Assembly (NCBI RefSeq): GCF_933775445.1 | Contig: NC_065875.1 | Location: 18,971,555-19,035,554 of the forward strand | Length of the DNA stretch: 64,000 nucleotides | Direction: 5' to 3' | Origin: Argentina anserina | Taxonomy: Eukaryota > Streptophyta > Magnoliopsida > Rosales > Rosaceae | Shown: positions 10,047-22,400 of the stretch, one piece after another | Layout of the letters: each line of letters starts with the position of its first letter | Position numbering within the stretch: the first letter of the stretch is position 1 | Position numbers and translations under genes: made by a program | The notes under the pieces: generated by a model | Told to the model about the DNA's origin: nothing | Databases searched by the model: none | The model's input: only the letters and a program-made list of their open reading frames with translations

Positions 10047-13000
10047 TCACTTGAACACCAGATTATGGCAGCTGTGGTCACATGGGTAAGGACAATCTAT
10101 AGCCTTGATATTAACTCTATCAAAATACCAGTTCCCCACGGATTTTGCTATCCCCTGCATACATAAATTGCGCGAGTTCAGGTTACCGACATGTCTAACT
10201 AAACAATATGATAGATGCTACAGGACTGTATGTACCTTTTTCCCGATATGAGGAGAGTCTTGAGCAAACCATGTGTCCTGTCTCTCAGTTTGGCAATGAG
10301 CAAAACATGAGTTTATGAACAAACCATTTTTACCAGCCCTTGAGAAGCCACTAACGGCTTTAAGCATTTGATTCCGGAAGCCTGTTCATGAAAGGAAAGT
10401 AGTGAAGTTAACTACTTAAAATCTTCATTTTGAACACAGCTGCAGAGACTATAAAAACTCGATGAGATTACTTTGGAAAAAGCGAATCTGCTGAGGAGTG
10501 CATTGTGCGTGATTTTTTTTGCATTGATTCCAATTGCCCTTAGGATCTGCTGTTGATGGAGCTAAACTTGCCTGGATCTGTTAATGGAAAAAAAAATGAT
10601 TTCAATCATTTAATCAACAGGGTAACAAATTCTACTGAACCCGATCAGGTCATCTATAAAGCATGAGAACTAGAGATAATTCTACAACAGATGAAATAAG
10701 AAAGGCCAGTGAAACACTTTTTAACATATAAAGTGACATACTGAGCCACATGCCTGGTATATAGGATTTCAGCTGTCTCAACCTCAAACAAGTTATTAAC
10801 TACTGTATTATTTTAGAATAAGAGAACAACTTATGTATAACTAGTTATTTGTGCATGGATTCCATCAGCTGAAAAATGAGTATATGAACTTACCTGCCAT
10901 GTATCATAAGCTGCATTGACTAGAAAGAGGGGGGTCTCAACACTGGCAATTATGTGCTGAGGGAAAAAGCACTGCAAGTAGAATTAAAGTTAGTAACCAG
11001 CCAAACAACAGAAAGGAACTTTATATCTGAAGTTTTGTACTTTTCTTTCTCTAAGGATTAAGTTCAAGCAAACAAAATACCAAATTCGGGTTGAGGCGAT
11101 TAGTACAACTCCCTGGAAGGTTCTTCTTTGCTCCCTGCAATGCAATTATCTTTATCAGTTAAAGTAGTTCTCAAATTCAAATCAATAGAAACTCCTAGGA
11201 GTTCAAGGGTATTGACAAAACATCAGCTCTCAACTACTTATGACCACATCAGTTTATACCATTCATCATATCCAACAATTTCAGTTCAACAAGTTAAATC
11301 TTTTCACTTTTCAGACATAGCTTTCATCAATTTGAGATACGTATCTGTTCACTGTGTAATTCATTGGCTCTTTCAGTTAACATATTAATATTTAGCATCA
11401 AATCGGTGATATAGAAATATACAGATGCAAGATCTATGTACTGCAAATGAAATGTACCTGTAGGTTAACTACTCTTCTAAACATATTTCTCAAAGTGCGG
11501 CTACCAGATACATCAAATCTGCAATTTTAGTTGACAATGTTATATAATATCCGAGTAGAACCAAAAGACGTGTGGTATATCTAAAAAGGGTCATTACGCA
11601 TCAAGAAATAATCCCGCATCACTGAGGCACTTGACTCTAGTAGATCCAGGAAACATTTCACGGAATTCATCACAGTGGAGGACAGTTGCAACAGCACCAG
11701 CAGAACATCCAGTAAGAAGAGCCTAGATATCCAAAAGTAAGACTATATTTAGCCGCAAAAGAACAGAAGTATATAGAACTGTACATTCTAGAAACTCAAA
11801 CAATAACCTGGTTAGCATAGCGCATTCCCTTGGACATCAGATCTTCCATAGCAGCTTTCCATATACGTTGACCTCTAAAGTGCAATTGGGCCGCCTGAGC
11901 ACCAAATAAGCCACTATATTTTATCAAGGGAATGTTGACCTGATTAATCTTAGAGATGCCCTCTTGAGAGTAATACCCACCACAACAGGGTTACTTATGA
12001 ATAACAATGGTATTGTTCCATAAACTTAACACTGTCTTTAATTCTTAACTAGCCCAACAAAAAGATGCCAGAAAATAATTAGCAGGGCAGAACATTAGTA
12101 AAACAAAAAAATGAACACTAACTGAGGACATGATTAAATTTTTTTAGAGGTAGAGTGTGATAACCCGTATTTATGATGTAAAGAATATAGTACTTGTTTA
12201 TTTTGAACTTAACCTTTGTTTACACACTTGCGATAATTGTGACAATAAAAGAAAGAATAATAGATTTAGATAAAGAAGGGAAATAAACATAAATTAAAGG
12301 GGAAAGAGATAAGGGTTAATTGGAAGACCAAGTATGGTCAGATGTTGTGGTTTGTGGGTAGATAGAAAGATATGGTATGGTCAAGTTACTGTAATTTTCA
12401 TTCCATAAGGCCTGTGTTCATTTTAACTAAATAGAAGGTAGAGATATGAAGATACAAGGCCTTAAGAAAAATTTGAAAAAGATTCATGACATATAAACAT
12501 ATAGTAAATAAGCAATGATCATTTAATCCCACTGACCTTATCTTCACTGTCTCCAGCAAAAGATGCACCATCACAATATCGAACCTTGACTCTGTTCCAG
12601 TTGAAAAGGTCTGCAAGTATTTGCGAGCCCTCCAGAATATCAGATTACTAATTAGTTCTGAAAGAAACACGTGGGAGAAGTAGTGCTATCCTTTATGTAC
12701 AGCCAACTATATACCAGGGTTTTCACTAGCTTTGTTGCTCAATATCCCTGTGAATGGTATCTTCTTCTCCATATAAGCTGATGAACCACGGCGAGTTTTC
12801 TTGCGATAGACACAGTTTTTGATTGTATCACACCACCCGCCTCCCTGAAAATAAAAGAAACCAAATAAATAAGTACGACATCAAAAGGGGTGCATCTGTA
12901 TGAGAGAGATGGAAGTCATTGAGCATTAAGTATATACAGTAACTCAGGTTCTTAGTCCCCTCACAAGTGAGAAATTGAGCATGAAACACAGGTTACACCG

Positions 13001-13881
13001 TTACAGAGTTACAGGCTAGCCATGCAATGAAGGAAAATTGATTTATATCACACCACATAGAAGGTCTAATTGTCTAACATCATTTAGCATCAGTCGAGTC
13101 TTCCCTAGATAGGAAGAAAAATCATACATTTCCTACATCTCTTTAAAGGGTTAAACCCATACAAGGCAATAAGAAAACAACTTCTTGCAAAAAAGCAACT
13201 CTAAATGGTAAGCTGATCAGTGATTACTATATATTAATGGCAGATCAGTATCAACGATTAGTAACAGCAGAAATTTTATCTACTGAGTATGATATTGATT
13301 ATGATGGTAAAAGAAGTTATGTTCATAGCTTGCTTCAAACATACGTCCAAGTCAATGAGCCAACTGTTTGCTCCTGATCCATATCCCCGGTGGATATGGT
13401 AAGCAGGTGATGTTCCATCCAGGCAGACTGCACATGTATAGAGATAGATCATGAAATAACCATAGAGCTGATACACATCCCATCAGTCTGCAATGAATAT
13501 AAGTAACTGGCTGTATTGCATATTCTGGTATACTTAATCTACAATTTTGAATAAAGCCTGGTCCTTTTTCATCTGAAACTAATCATAAGACTCAATCATT
13601 CAGAAATACTCAAATGCAATATCATAACATCAATATAAACCAATTAGGCATGGAAGAACAATCATAGATAGGGGCAAACCTGCTCCTTTAGCAGCAGCTC
13701 CACCAATGAGAGTTAGACCCACCATCAAGGGTGTGGTGGAAAACCCATTGGCATAACCAAACACATTAATCTCACTATAATGCAAATCCTCATCTTGAGC
13801 CACATTCCAATCTGCTAAACCATTTGCTTGTCTCCAGAACATCAACCCCATAAACCCCCCTAAAACCCAGAAAAGCTTCAT
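10047..13881 (-). CDS. Pectin acetylesterase (CE13 family)
   Basis: Twelve exons: 13680-13881, 13345-13427, 12715-12844, 12537-12610, 11808-11894, 11598-11722, 11458-11518, 11081-11134, 10894-10971, 10472-10577, 10236-10381 and 10047-10154 (1254 nt, 417 residues; every junction GT-AG and in phase). A hydrophobic N-terminus ([15 protein letters not shown]) is a likely secretion signal. GGGWC follows near residue 97. The serine nucleophile is in TGCSAG (Ser about 199), the probable Asp in NAAYDTW (about 295) and the His in SCFAHCQ (about 362), the usual triad of the family. Known role: removal of acetyl groups from wall pectin. The start at 13881 is the first in-frame ATG; the codon at 13903-13905 is GTG. 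The gene ends [10 protein letters not shown], a normal C-terminus. The GAC in WLIDLDGGGW replaces the more usual Glu. Confidence 0.95.
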
Positions 13882-13894
13882 CTTTTTCTCTGAC

Positions 13895-13909
13895 TCAGCT
13901 CTCACTCAT
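13895..13909 (-). promoter_or_regulatory. Short upstream ORF before the pectin acetylesterase
   Basis: In the leader an ATG at 13909 opens a four-codon frame (M-S-E-S-stop) ending 13 nt before the main ATG. A minimal upstream ORF so close to the start could lower translation. This is visible in the sequence but its effect is inference. Confidence 0.35.
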
Positions 13910-13993
13910 ACAATCAAAGACACCCAAATGCAGATTGAGAGCTGAATCAGAACTGGGTTTGTGTTCTTTCACTTGTTTCTAGCTTAAAGCGCG

Positions 13994-13996
<3 letters not shown>

Positions 13997-14031
<35 letters not shown>
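13997..14031. repeat. (AG)n microsatellite
   Basis: About 17 AG units in the 5' flank of the pectin acetylesterase (CT on the coding strand). CT runs are common in plant 5' leaders and promoters. Confidence 0.95.
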
Positions 14032-14034
<3 letters not shown>

Positions 14035-14039
14035 TGAGA

Positions 14040-15292
14040 GGGAAAGTGGGGTAGAGGACAACTTTATAAATATGAAGAGGAAATGCTGATTTTAAAACAA
14101 GCAAGTGAGCTACACAAGAAAAGACAAAACACAGAGAGTGATTTGCTGAGTAAAATAAGGAAAAGATACTGATGATGGAGAAGAATGAAGATGAGGAAGA
14201 GGAAGGGATTTTGCTTTTAATAAGGTAAACATTCATTCTCTAGCGAATTCAATAGTAGCAGCATAAATGCTTCTGTTCCTCTAGATCTTTTAGGTGACTA
14301 ATATACTTTGCATGAAGACGGTGGTTTATACATTAGAAAATATCACACTACCCCATATTTGTTTACTAGATCTTCCTTTTCTTATTTATATAAATATAGA
14401 GAGATCAAATGAAGTACGTGAAGAAAAGAACATAATTGTATTACTCAATTTGGAATCTTTCTGATGGGTTTTGATTTCACATTACCAATGCCATAATGTT
14501 TCATCTGTCTTTTTCATGTTCATACAACTCGCATTGCAGTTGTCAATTGATAAAGATACAAAATAGTGAATAAGGTCGAATGTAAATTGGTAAGAATACA
14601 CTCTTTTTGGCCTTAGAATTTTGAAGCCAATGGGATTTCTTGAACTCAAGTCCAAAATGGTAAGAATACACTCAAACGAACTAGCTGAATCCAACTACAT
14701 TCTGCCGACACCTGATTTTAATGATGAACCCTAGAGCTGTACCACACCTTCACTCACTCATTTTGGTTTTGATATCTCTCCATCCCCAATTACGACCCCA
14801 TCTTTGTTGAATGTATCTATTAATATCAACATCAACCCACTTCCATGCATGTCAATATCATATAAACCGCTCCGTTGCCAAAAGGCACATGCATCTGCTT
14901 CCCACAATACAATCTCTGTTGACAATCACATGAATTTGATCTTTGGTTTTAGATTAGCAATTTGAGAGTTTCTTTCATGCTTCCGAACATTTGCTGTTTT
15001 GAATCATTTATACGTTTGATTTGTCTAAATTAGTGGGGGGAAAAGCTAAACACGACATACTCCGACATATGGTGATGTTTAAAAGCCGATAAGGAGTGTA
15101 ACGTTCTCTTGCTAGACTGTTATAAATTCCCACTTGAAACCAGATCTTTCTATGTGATTAATCAACATTCAACACCACAACAATTAATACATTACATACG
15201 TATCATCTGATATGCTGCGGTAACTAGGGACCCAAAATTTTGTCTATGCATCCATAGTTCCTAAACATTCAGTTATGCTGTTTCTCTTCATC
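14040..15292. other. Intergenic region between pectin acetylesterase and NPF gene
   Basis: Contains the distal promoter of the pectin acetylesterase and the 3' flank of the transporter gene. The 15-mer GGTAAGAATACACTC occurs twice (near 14589 and 14658). No gene or defined transposon was seen. Confidence 0.5.
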
Positions 15293-17711
15293 TTAGTTGT
15301 TGGACACAAAGCTTACACTTGCACTTGCAGACTCAGATTCAGCAGCTCCAACTTGGTCCGCTTTGATTAGCATTTCGTCATCGGCAGTAACATCGTTCTT
15401 ATATGTGTACCAGTTGGCCCAGAAAAGATAGTTTGCAAAGTTAAGCACACTGAGAATCGCCAAAAACCAGTAGAAGTAGTCTACGTGGTTCTTGTTCATG
15501 TCACGCCCCTCCAGCCACCCTAACTTGCTGTCTGTATACTTGCCAGTGATAGAGTTGATGAGCTCTACAAAAGCTGAGCTCAGGTAGTACCCAATGGACA
15601 GAGAAAGCCAGGAAAATGAAGTAGATAGAGACCTCATCCCAGCAGGAGCTTCTCTGTAGAAGAACTCCATCAACCCCACAAGTGTGAACATGTCTGCAAT
15701 GCCAAAAATTGCATAGTGATATGCGAGCCAAAAGAGGCTGATCTTGTGATTATGGTGAATGATCTCATGTTTTCTCTTCACTTCCACGAACCCTGCTATA
15801 GTCATGGAGATAGCTGAGAGCACAAGCCCAACACCAACTCTCTGGAGGTGGCTTATGCCATTGGGGTGACCAGTAAACTTGCGCAAAAGGGGAACAAATG
15901 TGAACTCATAAATGGGGATAAGAACAGACATGAATAGCAGAGGAATGACTGGAATTGTGGCTGCAGGTACATCAAAACTGCCAACGCGTGTGTTCATGAG
16001 GATTCCTTGTTGGACAGAAAGAGTTTGCAGTTGTGCTAAGCATGTGTTCATGAGGATTGTGCTTAGAAGAATGGGCATCATCCTTGTGAGGATCTTCACT
16101 TCCTCCACCTGTGTTACTGTACAAACTTTCCATTTTGATGCTGTTGCAGCATTGACACCTTTAGGGTTAATGGCTGCCTTGTCTAGCAATCTGCTCAAAG
16201 AGATGTAAATCATGTGTCAAACAAAGCATATACATGACACAGAAGGATGTAATTTGTCGAACTATCAATCTAGAGAAAATCTTCTTTCATTTGTGTTCTA
16301 CATTTGAGAATTTGGTTAGAAAAAAACCCATGTGAACTGGCATGTTGTCATTTTAGTTAAAATTATGTGTGGCATCGTATGCAAAATATTATAGGGGAAC
16401 ATTAAGAAAAACTTGCCTGAATTGATCAGTGTGGGGGAGCCGCTCTTTCTTTTTAGTGAATTCATGTAGTTCATCAGGACTCTGAGGCACATCCATCTTC
16501 CAGTTCTTTACACTGGCCACCAAAACCTGCATAAAGAGTAGTCTCAATAACATCAGTTGATCACTTTTAGTTCTGGGATTGATAATGACTTGTTAGCTAA
16601 GCTAAGTCAGAGAGAAGAGGGAGGGGTCAAAGACCTGTAAAATCCTTAGCAAAGGACTTTCTCCTGGAACTCGAACACGATAATATGGCTTTCCTAGAGC
16701 AACAATGAAAAGACCAGAAGCAGCACAGGACAAGGAGATGATAAAGCCGATGTCCCATCCAACCATTGTGCTAACATACACCACAAATGTGACTCCAGCC
16801 ACTGCCCCAAGGGTTATACTAAGCAAGAGCCAGTTGAAGAAGCTAGCTATATGCCTGCGCTCTTCGGGTTTCTTATAGTTGAACTGATCAGCACCTAAAG
16901 CAGGAATCGCGCCTCTGATTCCACCTCCTCCCAGTGCAATTAAGGATATTGAAGCATAAAACAGCAAAGCTTTTGTGCCATGAACACAGGTTGATTCTCC
17001 ACATGGTAAAGGTTGCAACTTTTTATAATGGGATTGAATTATCAACAACATATATCCCTGAAAATGACAGCATGATATGCATTTATAAATTGCCATATGA
17101 TGAACCAAAGTATATTTACAAGGATGAAAACACAGCTTATACCAGCAGTTCTGTCACGCCAAAGAGTAGAGTGGTGTTGAGGCGAGTCATGTAGGCATCA
17201 GAAATGAATCCTCCAACTATTGTAAGTAAGAATGCACTGCCCAAGTAATTTGTTGTGGTGGTAGCAGAGCCAGAAATGTCAAAGTGTATCACAAACATGA
17301 AGTATACAACCAGGCTTGCCATGTTAGCCACAAAACCTATGTTATCCAGGAACATCATTGCTGCACGCACAAAAGTTTTAATAACATTTCGATAACTGCC
17401 GCTTGAAGATATATAGTTGCTTTCTAAAATATATATTGGTTGGGTATATCAATAACTCACCAAAGATGAAATAGTTAGCCTTGAATCCTCCTTGTCTTTC
17501 TTGTTTCTTCATTGAATCATATGCAAACTCTTTGTTCGATCCAATTCCAATTTCACTGTCCAACCCCTAGAAAAAATATGAACTGATATGAGAAACTGAC
17601 TACAAATTGTAGCAGTTGTAAGCGTCAACTGTTACAAATGTTACTTTCATTTCTTTTGCTCAGTATAGGAAAACCATGAGTTACTTGCAGAAGACTAATT
17701 GCAATTACCAT
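15293..17711 (-). CDS. NRT1/PTR FAMILY transporter, NPF4 type
   Basis: Six coding exons: 17709-17711 (ATG only), 17461-17566, 17143-17360, 16635-17057, 16417-16526 and 15293-16190 (1758 nt, 585 residues). The protein has the twelve-membrane-segment pattern of the family with a hydrophilic loop (KNWKMDVPQSPDELHEF). Family words present: GGFISDAYM, ALGGGGIRGAIPALGADQF, HTDQFR-LLDKAAI, TVTQVEEVK, LSVQQGILMNTR, GLMEFFYREAPAGMRSLSTS and DYFYWFLA. The loop and TVTQVE place it in NPF4, near NPF4.3/4.4, by eye. Members carry nitrate, abscisic acid, gibberellin or other small solutes across the plasma membrane; the substrate here cannot be told. Oddities: the first coding exon is the start codon alone, followed at once by GTAATT, and intron 5 begins GC (CAG|GCAAGT) and not GT. 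No in-phase GT donor lies nearby. Confidence 0.9.
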
Positions 17712-18170
17712 TCTGTAGGATGGAAGAGAGAACTAGTAGAAGAGTCCGTGGGAGAAGAAAAGCTATGTGCAAATGATGGACGAGGTTTCGACTATTTATA
17801 CCTATAAAAGAGTTGGTACCAGACTACCAGGTAGCATAATATGATACTAATGTACAATATAATGTCATCACCTTAAGCAGTTAAGTACAACTACTATAAC
17901 TGTATAAGTAAAAGAACAAAAACAGTGAAATCCGGAGTTCCAATAACAACCCAGCAAAAGCCGACGCAACCGGCCTTGAGAAAGATCTCCCATAACACAA
18001 TGAGTTTAGATTTAATATCCATTCTCGTAGCTTTAGATAGCAACTTCAGCTCTAGTATACTGCTAATCATACAAAATGATATGAGATATAATTAAACAGG
18101 TCACTTTACGCATGTGAAGGTTGAACTAGAAGGAATACATTAGATGACAAATACCCAAACTTATATGAAA
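17712..18170 (-). promoter_or_regulatory. Upstream region of the NPF gene
   Basis: About 460 bases between the start codon and the MITE at 18179. TATTTATACC-type sequence near 17793-17802 could serve as a TATA region for minus-strand transcription (GGTATAAATA on that strand). Nothing else recognised. Confidence 0.4.
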
Positions 18171-18178
18171 GGTTGAAC

Positions 18179-18832
18179 CAATGGTCTAAATATCGTTTTC
18201 GGCATCGTATCGGTCGAGAGGTAAAACGATATATCGGGCGATATATCGGGGATATATCGGGCGATATATCGGGGATATATCGGGCGATATATCGGGGATA
18301 TATCGGGCGATATATCGGGGATATATCGGGCGATATATCGGGGATATATCGGTTTTATCGGATTTGCTTATTTTCAATAAAACTTATAAAATTATACTTC
18401 AATATGTACCAAATAAACTAAAAAAACAGTACTAAGTAAACTAAAGAAAATAAATACTTGATTTAATGACAATTAAAGTACACGAACGACATCTAATAAT
18501 AAAAATAGGTATTTAAGAATGATTATTTAGACTTGAAATTCATCATATATATTTAAAATTTATATAAATTAAAAATATATATGAAAAAATGAAAAAAAAA
18601 AATATAAGTTTTTTTTAAAAAAAGAGGAAATAAATATTAAAAAATTAAACAAAAATTGAAAAAATAATAAAAAAATCAAAGTTTGACCGATATTTGACCG
18701 TTGACCATCATTTTTGCGTTGACCGATAAATTTTGACCGATATGCTCTTATCGTATCAGATTCGAAATATCAGCGATATATCGGTGATATATCGGGAATA
18801 TATCGGCGATATCGCCGATATTTCGAACAGAG
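18179..18832. mobile_element. hAT-like MITE, family 1, copy 1
   Basis: A 654-bp non-coding element. The left end CAATGGTCTAAATATCG and the right end (minus strand CTCTGTTCGAAATATCG) form imperfect inverted termini. Flanking 8-mers GGTTGAAC and GATAGAAC (18171-18178, 18833-18840) are a probable target duplication with two changes. The interior shares almost its whole length with 32614-33146, including GTTGACC/TTTGACCG motifs near the right end and ATATCGG motifs near both ends. The extra length comes from an expanded tandem array near the left end. It has no transposase and would depend on another element. Confidence 0.85.
18227..18352 (+). repeat. Tandem array of 23-bp ATATCGG units
   Basis: The unit GGGCGATATATCGGGGATATATC is repeated about five times almost without change inside the MITE. 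The sister copy at 32614 has only one short version, so the array expanded in this copy. Confidence 0.95.
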
Positions 18833-18840
18833 GATAGAAC

Positions 18841-19005
18841 CAAGGGAGAGATAGTCTGAGAGAAGCCCCCAAAGGAGAGACTAAAAGTGGAAGTCATGCT
18901 CTGCGTTTGTTTCTGAAGTTGAGATTCTGGGTGGTGACAAACGGCTGAAGCATTAGAAAATGTAGATGCTTTGGTGGCTTCACTTGTGAGTGGTGAAGAT
19001 GCCAT
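18841..19005 (-). CDS. Unknown ORF interrupted by the MITE
   Basis: An ATG at 19005 (minus) opens a Ser/Thr/Gln-rich frame of about 55 codons (begins MASSPLTSEATKAS) that runs into the MITE right end at 18832. No family recognised and no splice site I would trust. It may be the first exon of a gene broken by the insertion, or chance. Confidence 0.25.
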
Positions 19006-19499
19006 AGTCACACACAACAAGACGTCAAAATCTGGGTCTGCTTGCTCTACAAGTGTGTGAGGTTCTCAATAATTACAGGCGGATGTTCCAGCTCTCATGC
19101 CTCCAAAGATCACACAAACTTATGCATCATTGGTTTTGCATCCATTAATTATCCACATTGTACAAGGTGAAAATCATACAATACGAATGCCGTTAGAACG
19201 GCTAACAGTTAGGGGCCAAAAGCCTTGGTTTGTGGATGTGTACAATTTCCGATCAGTTTGTAGTAATGTTCTTCAAATTTCTGCAAAGCATCATATGTAG
19301 CTGTGACCTGAACACTATTCAGCTTTGTTTGATAAACCAATTCAGCAATGCCAAAATATGAAAGAACTAAGCTATGCATCTGCTAAAACTTCTGTAAGAT
19401 TGTCAATGAAGATGCCATCTGTAACTTTCACAAGAATCACTAAAATAATCAAATAACCTATTGGCAAAACTGGCAGCTCTTAGCTAACATGTACGGTTT
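19006..19499. other. Intergenic region
   Basis: Between the unknown ORF and the stop codon of the PIG-O gene. It holds the probable 3' flank of PIG-O. No gene recognised. Confidence 0.5.
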
Positions 19500-22400
19500 C
19501 TATTTTAATGGATCGCATAGGGCATGATCTTCCACTCGACTGAAGTAGTAAAGAGAGGCTAGACAAATGAAACCGTCTGCAAGGATAAGACCGACCACAT
19601 CAAAAACAAACTTGGGAGCAAATAAACCCCATACCTGCAGGATTATAAATTGTTAGGGCCATTGACTGCTAATATTGCAGGGATGACAACAAATGGGGGA
19701 GAAAGACATTTTTACCATCAAATGCCGCCTATGGATTGTAACACATACAATAGTGGCTGTGACTGAAGTAGCCATAATGAGTCCATAAATCATATAGACC
19801 TACACATAAACAATAACCGATTACTAATCAAACTGGCTAGAAAAACCAAGCCTCAGAACATCTGACATTCTTAAAAGGGAAAAAACTGATTATCAATTAC
19901 CAAGCATATATATATGGCAGTAAACTTACAAGAGATAATCGCCCGAGGATGGGTTGCTTTCCCTTTTCGGTCTGCCCTCGGCATGCAACAAGAATTGGAA
20001 GTCCAATTATCGGAAGGATGAGGGAAAAACCATAAGTATCCATTGTAAGAAGGATTGCTTGGGGAACTAAGACGAACTCATCAAAGCTGAAAATAGTAGG
20101 GGCCAATCACTATTGAATTCTTGAACTTACAAGATATGATTAAATGTTAGTGGTGAGGTCTCTATATTCTAGTGCCCATAGAGTTGTACACATTAATTTT
20201 TGGATGACACAAAAAGTTCACGACAAACATGTCTGTGCACATCAATGACTCACCCTGTAAATGCAGCGCCATATCGGAGGCCATCAAAAGCACACCTGAA
20301 GAAAGTTTGTTTCAGGTTATGAAACATAGTGCAAAAGATGCCGAAATAACGTCCGGTATTGTCCACAGAGAACGCAAAGCAATATTAAAGATCAATAAAA
20401 CTGTCCAGTATGGTCCACCGACAAGGTGAAGCCATAGTATAGTTTTAGGGACAAAACCAAAGAGATTAAAATGGCTAGTAGTCTAGTACAAAGTATACTG
20501 AAAGAAGAAAAACAGAAACCTAAAAGTAGTGAGCAAATGACAAACCAGTGGCCAGTGCAGAAAAACAGGCACACGGCAAAAAGACTCCATTGTGTTACAG
20601 GAACTGGATCAAGCATCAAATTCCAAGTACCTCCATCTTTGCCATCTAGTTCCACATTATCCAGCCGCATTATGCAATAACCTGTCGAAACAAACTCTTA
20701 TATGAATCAACATTTTCAGAAACAGATGGGATACAAAACATGAAAAACTGTAAGACAGTGATAACAAATTTCTTATGAAGAACAATGACAACAATAAAGA
20801 AACCAAAAATAACGAGCCTTAATAATTTCCTAGCAGATAAGGGCAGGCTTATTGGCCAAGATAATACTATTATATACAAGCATCAATAGTATAAAGTACT
20901 AACTCCCCACCTCCAATTATAAATGCTAACGCAATGAAGGGTCCTTGTTTTCCCAGCAGAATAATGATTGTTGAACTCCACACAGAAAACATGGCTACTG
21001 CTTTAGTAGATAAGATTTTGCCGCCTACTGAAGATTTTTGTTTAATAAAAAGCTGATTAATCGTGAGTAATAAAAGTTGTCCAACTCCAATGGCATATAC
21101 TAGTCGAGGAATGAAATTACTTCCAACATCTTTAAGCACCCAAGCCAGATTTAATAGGCTACTTTCTGAAGACCAATGCACTGCAATCAGAATGTAACTT
21201 AATAAACCAGTTCCGATAATAATATAATTCCACATCCCCTCAGGAGAGCTTCTAGTAATGGCCTTGTGTAGCAAGAGTGCCAATAAAGCCAGGGTAAGCA
21301 CTGGCAAAACTTCAGCAACAAAATTCCAAAGCAAGGTGATTCCTATCATCCATGAAGGATATGCACCCACAAATTCAGAACTAGGAGCCTGTTTTGACAA
21401 ACCGAATTGAATTGAAAATCTGCATATGGTAACCAGTAGAAGCAAAACAAACGCCTGCAATTACATTAGGAAAAATGAGCACTACGAAGAAAAAGCAATG
21501 TCATTACAATTTTATTCCTAACGAACAACTTGTAAAATCTCCGGTCCAGAGTAATAGAAAGCCGAGGCAAACTTACTTCTGATATCATCTTCTTCTTTAA
21601 GAATGATGATCGTAACTTAACAAATCCAGTTGTGGCCAAAAGAAAGCAGGCCACTTTTCCTTCCTCCACTGATCTCAAGGAACAAAAACAATATTATTTT
21701 GTAACTCAAATGTGTTGAATTTTAATAAGTACTGAAAAGTATCCAAGACTTACAGATGAAACTATTGGAGAGGAAGCTGCATGCACGTATCACCCCCACA
21801 AAACAAGCAAAAATTAAGCCAAAGGATATCCCGGAATCTCCAGATGAAGTGAAAGAAAAACCATATTGCTCTTTCACTTTCTTAATTGCAAGGAGATGGA
21901 CAATGAGTGATATAAACATAATACCAAGTCCTGCACCCATCAACTTTAAATTAAACTCGGTCCATTTGGACCGGGCAAGTTCAGCAACACTTGCTAGAAA
22001 AGTAAAATACTCCTCAATTTGCCTCTTAAGAGCCGACAACAGTTCATTGCAGCTTTCCTTTTTATGCAATAACTTCTTTGTAGTATGTGACCATCTCTCC
22101 TCTGCTTTAGCATATATGTTTCCAATGTGCAACAGATCTTCATGGGAAAATCCAATAACTGAAGAAGCTGAATAAATATCTATATATCGTTTTACCTGAC
22201 ATGAAGAGTTCATTTTTATGTTAAACTCATGTACAGGAAAAATATCCTTTAAAAAAATTAAACAAAATAAATGGATGATTGGAAGTCATATTATCTGAGT
22301 TAGCTACAATGTCCACTTTCAAGTCTATTTCTAGAATACTGGTACATCAACTATTAATTTGTTTCATAGTGTAATTTCTTATGAATTTTGATACCATGTT

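Noticed and set aside
18186..18377. Open frames on both strands reading periodic Ile/Tyr/Arg or Ser/Pro/Ile peptides
   Set aside because: They are products of the 23-bp array in a MITE and not a protein.
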